64,000 bases of DNA from NCBI GenBank assembly GCA_018372435.1, contig JAHAJA010000002.1, forward strand, positions 124,001 to 188,000, given 5' to 3'. Shown here in pieces: positions 42,064 to 51,166 of this stretch. A program made the translations under genes and the position numbers. This DNA is from Clostridiales bacterium. Lineage in GTDB: Bacteria; Bacillota; Clostridia; Lachnospirales; Lachnospiraceae. Below the pieces are notes generated by a model. The model was not told the origin of the DNA. It worked only from the letters and a program-made list of their open reading frames with translations, and made no database searches. Positions within the stretch are counted from its first letter, which is position 1; every line of letters starts with the position of its first letter.

Positions 42064-42954
42064 ATGAAGGACATACAATTAAAATATAAAGATAAAAATC
42101 AAGTAAGTGATATTACCTATAATGCAGAAGGTCAAAAAGCAGGAGAATTACACTTTGATGGAGAGGTGGGATATATTGTATATCCTGTATTAGAGAAATT
42201 ACCTTATATAAAGCATGGTTTCTCGACTCGATTAGGTGGTGTAAGTAAGGAACATCTCGCATCGATGAATCTTAGCTTTTCTAGAGGTGATGAAGATGAG
42301 AATGTTAGGGAGAATTACCGTCGAATCTGTAGAGCAATTCATATTGATCCAAGTGATTTGGTATTATCAGACCAAGTACATGATACGAAGATACATGTTG
42401 TAACAGAGAAAGACAGAGGAAAAGGATATCGTTATCCTAGAGAACTAGAAGGGATAGATGGCTTGATTACGGAGTGTTCCAATATTCCACTTGTTACGTA
42501 CTATGCCGATTGTGTACCTTTGTATTTTGTAGATACTAAGAATAAAGCAATTGGATTATCTCATTCTGGCTGGAAGGGTACGGTAAACAAGATGGCTGTG
42601 CACACGGTTAGGGCTATGAACGAAGAATTTGATACCAATCCAGAAGATGTGATGGTGGTAATTGGACCATCTATCTGTAGAGACTGCTATGAGATTAGTG
42701 AAGATGTAGCTATGGAATTTGTGAAAGCGTATCCTAAGAAAATTGCAGATACCTTGTTAGAAAAGAAGACAGGTGGAAAATATCAATTAGACTTATGGTT
42801 AGCAAATAAAGAAAATTGTGTGGAAGCAGGAATACCAAGCGAAAACATAACGAATTCTAATATCTGTACGTGTTGCAATCACGAGGTGTTCTTTTCACAT
42901 CGTGCATCAAAGGGAATGCGTGGCAATCTAGCAGCATTTCTTTCTAGAGAATAA
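42064..42954 (+). CDS. pgeF: Peptidoglycan editing factor PgeF / YfiH-type multicopper-like protein
   Basis: 296 residues. The laccase-like (DUF152) fold shows the metal-site motifs ADCVPLYF, SHSGWKGTV and the C-terminal ICTCCNHEVFFSHR. Family members remove wrongly incorporated amino acids from peptidoglycan precursors and some act on purine nucleosides. An N-terminal extension of about 35 residues, highly charged, goes beyond the usual 240-260. Monocistronic. Confidence 0.93.
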   Translation: MKDIQLKYKDKNQVSDITYNAEGQKAGELHFDGEVGYIVYPVLEKLPYIKHGFSTRLGGVSKEHLASMNLSFSRGDEDENVRENYRRICRAIHIDPSDLVLSDQVHDTKIHVVTEKDRGKGYRYPRELEGIDGLITECSNIPLVTYYADCVPLYFVDTKNKAIGLSHSGWKGTVNKMAVHTVRAMNEEFDTNPEDVMVVIGPSICRDCYEISEDVAMEFVKAYPKKIADTLLEKKTGGKYQLDLWLANKENCVEAGIPSENITNSNICTCCNHEVFFSHRASKGMRGNLAAFLSRE

Positions 42955-42973
42955 ATATTAAGAATAAAGATCA

Positions 42974-43060
42974 AAAAGAACAACTTTTCTACGCTTCATG
43001 TCATTTTATGAATAGATCGGTTCATAAATAACACATAGCTATAAAAGTTGTTCTTTTATT
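42974..43060 (+). terminator. Long-loop terminator after pgeF
   Basis: AGAACAACTTTT (42977-42988) pairs perfectly with AAAAGTTGTTCT (43043-43054), then TTTATT; the 54-nt loop contains a smaller TTCATG/ATGAA-type hairpin. Confidence 0.7.
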
Positions 43061-43221
43061 AAATTATCTATTGAGTTTCCAGCATGATACTTTCTTACTA
43101 TTTTCTATATAATTTGAATTGAAATAAGGGAAAGTTAATGTTAAACTAAATATGGATTAATATAGTAAAAATTAAATAATATAAAATACATAGGTAATAA
43201 GTATTATCTTTAGGAGGCAAT

Positions 43222-44538
43222 ATGGCAATAGTTGAAGTAGTTAAGTATAACGGAGGTCCAGACGTATTTGCTTGGAAATATCCTAGTGAGGAGTTGGGTA
43301 CTTGGACACAATTAATCGTTAATGAGTCTCAGGAAGCTGTATTAGTTAAGGGTGGAAAAGTACTTGATGTGTTTGGTAGCGGAAGACATACGCTAGATAC
43401 ATCTAATATACCAATCCTAAATAAGGTTGTGAATCTACCATTTGGTGGGCGTTCTCCTTTTACAGCAGAAGTGTGGTATATTAACAAGGTATATTCATTG
43501 GATATTAAATGGGGTACAGCATCCCCTATACAGATACAAGATCCAAAGTACGGAGTGTTTATTCCAGTACGTTCCAATGGAGTATTTGGAATCCATATTG
43601 AAGACTCAAAGAAATTCTTAATTAAATTAGTAGGAACACTTTCTGTCCTTGATAAAGCAAGTATTGTGAAGTTCTTTAGGGGCGTATATATAACGAAGGT
43701 AAAAGATGCCGTATCCCAATATTTAATACATAACCAAGTAAGTGTACTTGAAATAAATGCATATATTGATGAACTCTCTTCTTTTATGAAGGAACGTATT
43801 GAACCAACCATGAAAGAATATGGTATTACTCTTGTTAATTTCTATGTAAATGACCTTAGCATACCAGAGGATGATTCAGCCGTAATCAAATTAAAAGATG
43901 CACTAGCAAAACGTGCAGAGATGAATATTATTGGTTACAATTATCAACAAGAGAGATCCTTCGATACGTTAGAGGGGGCAGCTAAGAATTCCGGTTCATC
44001 ATCAGCGCCGATTATGGGAGCAGGTCTTGGACTTGGAATGGGTGTAGGACTTGGTGGTTCGGTAGGTAATGCATTTGGTTCAATTACAGGAGAGATTAAC
44101 ACCAGTAATGGTGCTGCAGGTAAACATAAAGAATGTCCAAAGTGTCATGCTGCTATGAGGAAAGATCAACGTTTCTGCGGAACTTGTGGATTTGATACAG
44201 AGAATGGAGAAGAAGATAAGAATAGTAAGGATGCTGGGACTACATGTAGCAATTGTGGAGCGAAATTAGACAAGAATATGAAGTTCTGTTCGGAATGTGG
44301 TAATAAGTATAATCCATGCCCACAATGCGGTTATGATATGCCTGATGATGCTACCAAATGTGATAAATGTGGATATGAGATGCCAAAAAGCTGTCCTGGT
44401 TGTGGCAACATGGTAGCAAAGAATGTGAAGTTCTGCCCTGAATGTGGTGTGTCAATGGAGAAAAAATGTCCTAAGTGTGGTATATCCATAGAAGGATCAC
44501 CTAAGTTCTGTCCAGAATGCGGTGAAAAGTTTGAGTAG
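43222..44538 (+). CDS. SPFH-domain protein with five C-terminal zinc ribbons (YdjI-like)
   Basis: 438 residues. Residues 1-240 are an SPFH/band-7-like domain of the 'virion core protein'/YdjI type (NESQEAVLVKGGK, DIKWGTASPIQI, LINFYV-like LVNFYVNDLSIPED). A Gly-rich linker (about 260-290, GAGLGLGMGVGLGG) leads to five CXXC...CXXC zinc ribbons from residue 305 (CPKCHAAM, CSNCGAKL, CPQCGYDM, CPGCGNMV, CPKCGISI). YdjI in Bacillus works with a PspA homologue at the membrane; no PspA is seen here. First gene of a tight four-gene cluster. Confidence 0.88.
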   Translation: MAIVEVVKYNGGPDVFAWKYPSEELGTWTQLIVNESQEAVLVKGGKVLDVFGSGRHTLDTSNIPILNKVVNLPFGGRSPFTAEVWYINKVYSLDIKWGTASPIQIQDPKYGVFIPVRSNGVFGIHIEDSKKFLIKLVGTLSVLDKASIVKFFRGVYITKVKDAVSQYLIHNQVSVLEINAYIDELSSFMKERIEPTMKEYGITLVNFYVNDLSIPEDDSAVIKLKDALAKRAEMNIIGYNYQQERSFDTLEGAAKNSGSSSAPIMGAGLGLGMGVGLGGSVGNAFGSITGEINTSNGAAGKHKECPKCHAAMRKDQRFCGTCGFDTENGEEDKNSKDAGTTCSNCGAKLDKNMKFCSECGNKYNPCPQCGYDMPDDATKCDKCGYEMPKSCPGCGNMVAKNVKFCPECGVSMEKKCPKCGISIEGSPKFCPECGEKFE

Positions 44539-44547
44539 GGGGAGAAG

Positions 44548-45252
44548 ATGAAAAATAGGAATAATGCAATTTCAATTATTGGAGTAACTTTAGTAATATT
44601 CACAGCTATATTGTTCGCTTTGTTGACAGAAGATAGAACAAGAACAATGTTTATTTGTCTTGGTTTCATTGTAGGCGCTGAGATTGTGTTCTTTGGGGGA
44701 TTATTACTTATTGAATATTTAAGTAGAACCACATCGCAGATTATATTAAGAACAGTATGCGGTATTACATTAAGTATTGGCTCGTTAGCGTCTATTCTAG
44801 TATCGTGTACCTATATAGGCCGAGATGCTGATAGTTTACGAGGTTTTTATTCATGGCAACTAATCATTTGGGTGCTTGCAATTGCGGTACTTACCATTGG
44901 CTATTTTACGGCATCTAGCGTTAATAATTCTGATAGCAGAACAATGAATGCGGTTATGACATTGGCTGTTGTAGTTGATCAACTTACCACCTTAAGTGAT
45001 GATAGTAGGAATACGAAATATGCAGATCAACTCAAAAAGATAGCAGATGAGTTACGCTATAGTGATACCTCCTCACTTGTACCAAGTGACGAGCTTATTC
45101 AGAATGCAGTAGCAAAGTTAGAAGTAGTTTTTGTGCAAGAGTATGGAGAAGATGAAAAGGATAATGAAATTAAAAGTCTACTTTCAGAGATGCTGGTACT
45201 AATCAGTAGAAGAAAACAAGAAGTAAAGTTTACTAAAGCAGGGGGAATCTAA
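44548..45252 (+). CDS. Four-span membrane protein with cytoplasmic helical tail
   Basis: 234 residues, family not recognised. Hydrophobic helices at about 6-26, 34-60, 66-92 and 105-125; the rest (130-234) is soluble and alpha-helical, with many Asp and Lys. Starts 10 nt after the SPFH gene and ends 2 nt before the next, so it is part of the same operon. No zinc ribbon of its own, unlike its three neighbours. Confidence 0.75.
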   Translation: MKNRNNAISIIGVTLVIFTAILFALLTEDRTRTMFICLGFIVGAEIVFFGGLLLIEYLSRTTSQIILRTVCGITLSIGSLASILVSCTYIGRDADSLRGFYSWQLIIWVLAIAVLTIGYFTASSVNNSDSRTMNAVMTLAVVVDQLTTLSDDSRNTKYADQLKKIADELRYSDTSSLVPSDELIQNAVAKLEVVFVQEYGEDEKDNEIKSLLSEMLVLISRRKQEVKFTKAGGI

Positions 45253-45253
45253 G

Positions 45254-45832
45254 GTGAATAAAGGAAAAGGCGCGCTTGTATTAAGCAAAATCATAGAAAA
45301 GATACAGTTGGTATTTGGAGTAATCTTCACTTTTACATTTAGCTATTCTACCATAACCTTTATAATTGACAGAGGGGCATTAAATGAAATTATTTTAGCC
45401 ATTGTAATGACAGGTTTAGGAATATGGTTAATTATACTGAGTAAGAAAAGAAAAAAATTAATTTCTGATTTTAAAACATATGTAGCAAGATTATCTACTG
45501 ATCCAACTGGTTCTATTGAGAATCTGGCGCTTGGCTTAGGGACTTCTCAAGATGTAGTTACTAAGAACTTGCAACAAATGATTATTAAAAAGTATTTTGT
45601 TAATGCTTATATTGATTCTATGAATAATCGAATTGTATTAGCACATGTAGGGGAGCATATGAATAATAGCTCTAATAGTATACAAAATGTGAGTAATTCT
45701 TATATGGATAATCAGAATGCTAAAGATATGGAGTATGTGAGTGTTACATGTAAAAATTGCGGTGGAATTAATAAAATAACAAATGGTAAAGTGGGCGAAT
45801 GTGAATATTGCGGTTCTCCTATTAATAGATAG
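45254..45832 (+). CDS. Two-span membrane protein with winged-helix-like domain and zinc ribbon (copy 1)
   Basis: 192 residues from a GTG at 45254. Two membrane helices (about 13-35 and 42-62), then a domain of about 65 residues like a winged helix or PCI module (SIENLALGLGTSQDVVTKNLQQMI ... AYIDSMNNRIVL), and a C-terminal ribbon CKNCGG ... CEYCGSPI. Similar in build to the following gene. The soluble domain may bind nucleic acid or protein at the membrane. Confidence 0.78.
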   Translation: MNKGKGALVLSKIIEKIQLVFGVIFTFTFSYSTITFIIDRGALNEIILAIVMTGLGIWLIILSKKRKKLISDFKTYVARLSTDPTGSIENLALGLGTSQDVVTKNLQQMIIKKYFVNAYIDSMNNRIVLAHVGEHMNNSSNSIQNVSNSYMDNQNAKDMEYVSVTCKNCGGINKITNGKVGECEYCGSPINR

Positions 45833-45846
45833 AAAGGTAAGAAATT

Positions 45847-46695
45847 ATGGCAAGAGAAGCAAAAAGCTCACCTTCATGGGGAGTGGTAATCTTTTTATTA
45901 ATAATATTTTGGCCAGTTGGCCTATATCTGCTATTTAAAAAAATCTCAACAGGGGATACTTTAGGAGAAGGAAAAGTACTCAGAGTGGTCGGCTGGATGT
46001 TTATTGTAATAGCTATCGTATATATTTCTCTAGGTGAATCTAACTTAGTGGTATCAGAAAATGCTGAAAATGTTGAAAGCACTATTGAAGTATTAAGAGG
46101 AGTAGGAAGCTTTTTCTTCATTGGTGGCGTAATTATGATAATCATGGCTAAAAGAAAACGAACGAAAGCCAACAGGTATAGAAAATACATAGCGATTGTT
46201 GAAAATAACAGAGTAAGACAAATAGATTGTATTGCTAGTGCATTTCCAACCACTTATGAAAAAGCGCATGATGATCTACAAGAAATGATTAATAAAGGTT
46301 TCCTTGAAGATGCTTATATTGATGAGAGTAAACGTGAAATTGTACTTGTAAATTCAGTTACAGAAAGTAACATGGCGGGACAATTGCAGGGAAATCAACC
46401 ACAATATGATCAGTCACAATTTATTAAAGATCCACTTAGTCAACTACTATTTGAAGAACAGCAATTACAACAACAACTAATTAGAGGACAACAGCCAAGT
46501 AAACAATCAAGTCAATATAGTCAGATACATGTTAGTCAAACAATTATTACAAACCAACAGCCGATTACTGAACAAAAAGAACCTCCTAAAAAGAAGGAAC
46601 CTCGTATTGTTATCTGTAAAAACTGTGGAGGTAATAATAAGATTATTGGCGGTGATATTGGAGAATGTGAATACTGTGGTTCGCCTATCGAATAA
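45847..46695 (+). CDS. Two-span membrane protein with winged-helix-like domain and zinc ribbon (copy 2)
   Basis: 282 residues. Membrane helices at about 10-32 and 45-65 with a third at about 85-100 (FFIGGVIMIIMA); a winged-helix-like region (RQIDCIASAFPTTYEKAHDDLQEMINKGFLEDAYID, quoted in part) parallels copy 1; a Gln-rich linker (about 180-255) and the ribbon CKNCGGNNK ... CEYCGSPIE end the protein. N-terminal part WPVGLYLLFKK recalls short PspC/SHOCT-type membrane anchors. The copies share the last 35 residues strongly. Confidence 0.78.
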   Translation: MAREAKSSPSWGVVIFLLIIFWPVGLYLLFKKISTGDTLGEGKVLRVVGWMFIVIAIVYISLGESNLVVSENAENVESTIEVLRGVGSFFFIGGVIMIIMAKRKRTKANRYRKYIAIVENNRVRQIDCIASAFPTTYEKAHDDLQEMINKGFLEDAYIDESKREIVLVNSVTESNMAGQLQGNQPQYDQSQFIKDPLSQLLFEEQQLQQQLIRGQQPSKQSSQYSQIHVSQTIITNQQPITEQKEPPKKKEPRIVICKNCGGNNKIIGGDIGECEYCGSPIE

Positions 46696-46750
46696 TTATT
46701 CCCGTTTTTATATACTATTAGAATAGTAAAAACTATAATTTTGAAAAATA

Positions 46751-46796
46751 AAGGACTGTGTACAGCTAGCAAAGTAGCTTGTATAACAGTCCTTTT
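46751..46796. terminator. Bidirectional terminator between the zinc-ribbon cluster and PRPP synthetase
   Basis: AAGGACTGT (46751-46759) pairs with ACAGTCCTT (46786-46794), with inner CAGCTA/TAGCTTG pairing; followed by TTTTG on the plus strand and a matching A-run on the other side. Serves both convergent transcripts. Confidence 0.88.
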
Positions 46797-46804
46797 GAGA
46801 TGTA

Positions 46805-47980
46805 TTATTTTCTTATATCAGCTAAGAGTTCTTGAATTCGTATTGTAGGATCTAATATATCGTTAACGGAGGTATCATGATTTAACGTATTGATTATTAG
46901 ACTAATATATTTGCTTAGATCAACACTAGTATAATATGGTTTACTCTTTAATTCCTCTGATGCGTATGCTAAGTTAGTAGTGTAGATTTGGCTAATAACA
47001 CCATCTTCATAAGCTTTATCAAAACGCGCAAAGCCTTCTGAGAATAAGCCGAAAGTAGCAGCGATATAGATGTTTCTCGCATGACGTTTCTTAAGTTCAT
47101 AAGCAGTTTCAATCACGGTTGTACCAGATGCTATCATATCGTCAACGACGATAATGTCTTTATCCGCTACATTATTGCCTAAGAATTCAAAACCAAGCAC
47201 GGGATTTTTACCATGAGTATTCTCTTTGGTAGTATAGTTTCTTCTCTTATAGAACATACCCATATCAACCCCAAGAACATTAGCATAATACACAGCACGA
47301 CTCATACCGCCGTCATCTGGACTAACAATCATTAGATTTTCTTTATCGAAGGTAATGTCATTTTGTGTGTGAGCAATCTCACGAATGAATTGTAAAGCAG
47401 TGGTGAAATTATCAAATCCCTGTATTGGGATAGCATTCTGTACAGTAGGATCATGAGATTCAAATGTAATAATGTTCTTAACACCCATACTTGCTAGTTC
47501 TTGAAGGGCAGTGGCGCAGTCAAGAGATTCTAATACGTTACGACGGTTTTGTCTATTCTCATAGAGATAAGGAAGAATAACGGTTGTACGATATGGTTTT
47601 CCATTACAAGCAGCGATAATACGCTTGATATCTTGAAAGATATCATCTGGTGAAGTGAAAGTTGTATATCCAGAAGCTTGATATTCACCACTATGATTGG
47701 TAACATCGGCAATAATATATAAATCCTTTCCGCGAACGGATTCATTTAATTTTGCTTTTGCTTCACCAGAACCAAATCGAAAGCAATCTGCATCAAGAAG
47801 ATAACTATCGGATTGATAACCGATTCGAGTAAGTGCATGGGCTTTTTCTCTTGCGCTATCATTATTTCTGTAATGGATAATGTCATTGTTCACTAAAGAT
47901 CCAAGATCTTCACAGCTTGAATGAGCGTATATTTTAAGGGGAGCGACTGGAATATATTCGCTGAATGAGACTTTTGTCAT
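46805..47980 (-). CDS. prs: Ribose-phosphate pyrophosphokinase, long form
   Basis: 391 residues, start ATG at 47980 with GGAGGTAC upstream. The C-terminal half holds the PRPP loop VVDDMIASGTT and the flexible-loop motifs (ISPDDGG-like VSPDDGGMSRA). Makes PRPP from ribose 5-phosphate and ATP for nucleotides, His and Trp. About 75 residues longer than the classical 315-residue enzyme; long forms like this are usual in Lachnospiraceae beside or instead of a short copy. Single gene. Confidence 0.88.
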   Translation of the reverse strand: MTKVSFSEYIPVAPLKIYAHSSCEDLGSLVNNDIIHYRNNDSAREKAHALTRIGYQSDSYLLDADCFRFGSGEAKAKLNESVRGKDLYIIADVTNHSGEYQASGYTTFTSPDDIFQDIKRIIAACNGKPYRTTVILPYLYENRQNRRNVLESLDCATALQELASMGVKNIITFESHDPTVQNAIPIQGFDNFTTALQFIREIAHTQNDITFDKENLMIVSPDDGGMSRAVYYANVLGVDMGMFYKRRNYTTKENTHGKNPVLGFEFLGNNVADKDIIVVDDMIASGTTVIETAYELKKRHARNIYIAATFGLFSEGFARFDKAYEDGVISQIYTTNLAYASEELKSKPYYTSVDLSKYISLIINTLNHDTSVNDILDPTIRIQELLADIRK

Positions 47981-48296
47981 GAGTACCTCCTATTTGTGTC
48001 ACACGTAATTATTCTCTATCATTTATAACACCCTAAAACAAATTCGTCAATAAGAAACAATTGTGATTAACAATGACATGATAATTATGTATGGAATAAA
48101 ATTCTAGATAAAATAATGGCATAAATGGACTAAAGTAAAAAGCAAGTTTACAATTAGACGATAAATTGGTATTATATAAGTTATGCTTTAAAAATATTTG
48201 GGTAATTATAAAGTTAAGATGATTAATAAGAAGCGAATAGACAGAATGCATTCGAACTTATTAGTGGAACCATATAGATAGAAAGGAAAGAAAGCC
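47981..48296. promoter_or_regulatory. Divergent intergenic region with a promoter for the DUF512 gene
   Basis: TTTACA (48147-48152), 17-nt spacer, TATTAT (48170-48175) reads toward the DUF512 gene with a leader of about 115 nt. The minus-strand promoter of prs was not identified with confidence. The rest is AT-rich and non-coding. Confidence 0.5.
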
Positions 48297-49607
48297 ATGT
48301 TAAAAAAAGATCATATTGTAAAAAGTGTGGCTGCAGGCAGCATAGCCGATGAACTAGATATAGAACCAGGAGATATTCTATTAAGAATTAATGGAAACGA
48401 GATACAAGACGTATTTGATTATCATTATTTGGTCAATGATGAATTCCTTGAACTACTGATTCTTAAACCAAACGGTGAAGAGTGGGAATTAGAGATCGAG
48501 AAAGAGTACCAAGAAGATCTTGGGATTGAATTTGATGAAGGATTAATGGACAAATATCGTACTTGTCGTAATAAATGTATCTTTTGCTTTATTGATCAGA
48601 ATCCAAAAGATATGAGAGATACTATATATTTCAAAGATGATGACTCTAGATTATCTTTCTTACAAGGTAATTATATTACATTAACTAATATGTCAGATGA
48701 AGATATTGACCGAATTATCTTATATAAATTAGCTCCAATTAATATATCCGTCCATACTACCAACAAAGAACTTCGCTGCAAGATGCTAAATAATCGTTTT
48801 GCAGGAGAAGCATTAGATAAGATTAAGAAACTCTACGAGAACGAAATCGAAATGAATAGCCAGATAGTATTATGCAAAGGCTATAATGATGGAAAAGAAC
48901 TCGATAAATCAATTGAAGATTTATCACAGTATATACCTTATATGCGAAGTTTATCTGTTGTTCCGATTGGTTTGACAAAGTACCGTGATAATCTTACTCA
49001 AGTTGAAAAATTCACGAAGGAAGATGCAATTCAGGTATTAGAACAGATTCACTCATGGCAAGAACGAATTAAAGAAAAACATGGATCAAGATTCGTATTT
49101 GCTAGTGATGAGTGGTATATTACAGCTGGACTTCCAATTCCAGATGCAGATTATTATGAAGGTTTTGGACAGATTGAAAATGGTGTTGGTATGGTACGCT
49201 CTTTAATAGAAGAAGTACAGGAGTATCTTGAGGAAGTAGAAGGTAATACAAGCGCAAGAAAGATATCAATGGCAACAGGTAAGTTAGCAGCACCATTCAT
49301 AGAAGAATTAGCAAAAGATGTTACGACGAAGTATTCGAATATTGAAGCCAACATATATGCAATTGAAAACGAGTTCTTTGGTAAAGATATTACGGTAGCA
49401 GGATTGCTCACAGGGCAAGATATTATTAAACAGCTCAAAGGAAAAGATCTAGGAGAGTATCTGATATTACCAAGTGTATTACTAAGAGATGATGAAGATG
49501 TATTACTTGATGATTTGCGTATCTCAGATATAGAAAGAGAACTTGGAATTAAGATAAGAATCTGTAAAGAAGATGGAAAATCATTTGTAGAAACTATGGT
49601 ATCATAG
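48297..49607 (+). CDS. PDZ - radical SAM-like DUF512 protein
   Basis: 436 residues. N-terminal PDZ-like domain (1-70; SVAAGSIADELDIEPGD), a radical-SAM-type cysteine motif CRNKCIFCF (Cys90, Cys94, Cys97), then a long TIM-barrel and C-terminal DUF512 region (GLLTGQDIIKQL, VLLRDDEDVLLDD). Such proteins sit beside der in nearly all Clostridia, as here, but their reaction is unknown; an iron-sulfur protein in ribosome or tRNA metabolism is a common guess. Confidence 0.9.
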   Translation: MLKKDHIVKSVAAGSIADELDIEPGDILLRINGNEIQDVFDYHYLVNDEFLELLILKPNGEEWELEIEKEYQEDLGIEFDEGLMDKYRTCRNKCIFCFIDQNPKDMRDTIYFKDDDSRLSFLQGNYITLTNMSDEDIDRIILYKLAPINISVHTTNKELRCKMLNNRFAGEALDKIKKLYENEIEMNSQIVLCKGYNDGKELDKSIEDLSQYIPYMRSLSVVPIGLTKYRDNLTQVEKFTKEDAIQVLEQIHSWQERIKEKHGSRFVFASDEWYITAGLPIPDADYYEGFGQIENGVGMVRSLIEEVQEYLEEVEGNTSARKISMATGKLAAPFIEELAKDVTTKYSNIEANIYAIENEFFGKDITVAGLLTGQDIIKQLKGKDLGEYLILPSVLLRDDEDVLLDDLRISDIERELGIKIRICKEDGKSFVETMVS

Positions 49608-49662
49608 ATAAAATGAGTATGTAATTAGCAGAAAAACATTTGTAAAACAAAATAAGAAACAG

Positions 49663-49691
49663 TTTACAAAAACAACAATTATTGTTATTAT
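49663..49691 (+). promoter_or_regulatory. Promoter of the der operon
   Basis: TTTACA (49663-49668), 17-nt spacer, TATTAT (49686-49691), the same boxes and spacing as the promoter before the DUF512 gene. Confidence 0.55.
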
Positions 49692-49703
49692 GTTAAGGAC
49701 AAG

Positions 49704-49803
49704 TAAATAAAATTAGGTGAACTGAACCCCATGTAATTTTATTTAGAGAACAGAATGAAGTGATGGAGAATAGTAACTAGTTTGGTGGAAGTCTTGAACT
49801 AGT
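49704..49803 (+). other. Structured leader of der: two hairpins
   Basis: Perfect 12-bp stem TAAATAAAATTA (49704-49715) / TAATTTTATTTA (49734-49745) with GGT/ACC pairing in the loop, beginning a few nt after the predicted start of transcription; then ACTAGTT (49776-49782) / AACTAGT (49797-49803). No U-run follows the first stem. Confidence 0.6.
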
Positions 49804-49839
49804 AAATCGATGTAAGATATAAGTTAAGGAGAAATAGAA

Positions 49840-51165
49840 ATGAGTAAACCGATTGTAGCGATTGTAGGACGTCCAAACGTTGGAAAATCTACATTGTTTA
49901 ATGCTCTTGCCGGGGAGAAAATCTCAATTGTTAAGGATTATCCTGGGGTAACAAGAGATCGTATATATGCTGATGTCACTTGGTTAAATTATCAATTCAC
50001 AATGATTGATACAGGTGGTATTGAGCCAGAAAGTAAAGATTTAATGTTAAAGCACATGCGTGCACAAGCTGAAATCGCAATTGAGACAGCAGATGTAATT
50101 TTATTCATAACCGATGTACGTCAAGGTGTTGTAGATTCAGATTTTAAAGTAGCAGACATGCTTAGAAAATCAGGCAAACCAGTTATCTTAGTTGTTAATA
50201 AGGTAGATAGTTTTGAAAAGTTCATGCCAGATGTATATGAATTCTATAATCTTGGAATTGGTGATCCAGTTCCTGTATCTGGCGCTTCTCGTCTTGGTAT
50301 GGGAGATATGCTTGATGAAGTAGCAAAACACTTCCCAGAAAGTGCGACAGAAGAAGAAGAGGATGAAAGACCACGTGTTGCCATCGTTGGTAAACCAAAC
50401 GTAGGTAAATCATCAATCATCAACCGTCTAGTTGGAGAGGAACGTGTTATCGTATCGGATATAGCAGGTACAACACGTGATGCTATCGATACAGCAATTA
50501 CATGGCAAGATAAAGAATATGTATTCATTGATACAGCTGGTCTTAGACGTAAGAGCAAGATAAAAGAAGAATTAGAACGTTATAGTATTATCCGTACAGT
50601 AACAGCGGTAGAACGTGCCGACGTTGTTATAGTAGTAATCGATGCAAGCGAAGGTGTAACAGAGCAAGATGCAAAGATTGCTGGTATTGCCCATGAAAGA
50701 GGAAAAGGTGTTATTATTGCTGTTAATAAGTGGGATGCCATTGAGAAGAACGATAAAACTATCTATGAGCATACAAAGAGAATTCGTGAAATTTTATCTT
50801 ATATGCCTTATGCAGAGATCGTATTTATCTCAGCTAAAACAGGACAACGTGTTAATAAAATCTTTGATATAATGGATGTTGTTATTCAAAATCATGCACT
50901 TCGTGTTGCAACTGGTGTGTTAAATGAAATCTTAATGGAAGCAGTAGCAATGCAACAACCACCTTCAGATAAAGGTAAACGTTTGAAACTTTACTATATA
51001 ACACAAGTAGCTATTAAACCACCTACTTTTGTTATCTTTGTAAATGACAAACAATTAATGCATTATTCATATACAAGATATATTGAGAATAAGATTAGAG
51101 AGGCGTTTGGTTTTTCTGGTACCTCACTCAAATTTATAATCCGAGAAAGAAAGGAGAAAGAATAG
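49840..51165 (+). CDS. der: Ribosome-associated GTPase Der (EngA)
   Basis: 441 residues with two tandem GTPase domains: GRPNVGKST at 10-18, DTGG, NKVD; and GKPNVGKSS near 182, DTAG, NKWD. A C-terminal KH-like domain (about 355-441) contacts the 50S subunit. Needed for 50S assembly. plsY starts 2 nt after the stop and gpsA shortly after, the standard Clostridial order. Confidence 0.98.
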   Translation: MSKPIVAIVGRPNVGKSTLFNALAGEKISIVKDYPGVTRDRIYADVTWLNYQFTMIDTGGIEPESKDLMLKHMRAQAEIAIETADVILFITDVRQGVVDSDFKVADMLRKSGKPVILVVNKVDSFEKFMPDVYEFYNLGIGDPVPVSGASRLGMGDMLDEVAKHFPESATEEEEDERPRVAIVGKPNVGKSSIINRLVGEERVIVSDIAGTTRDAIDTAITWQDKEYVFIDTAGLRRKSKIKEELERYSIIRTVTAVERADVVIVVIDASEGVTEQDAKIAGIAHERGKGVIIAVNKWDAIEKNDKTIYEHTKRIREILSYMPYAEIVFISAKTGQRVNKIFDIMDVVIQNHALRVATGVLNEILMEAVAMQQPPSDKGKRLKLYYITQVAIKPPTFVIFVNDKQLMHYSYTRYIENKIREAFGFSGTSLKFIIRERKEKE

Positions 51166-51166
51166 A

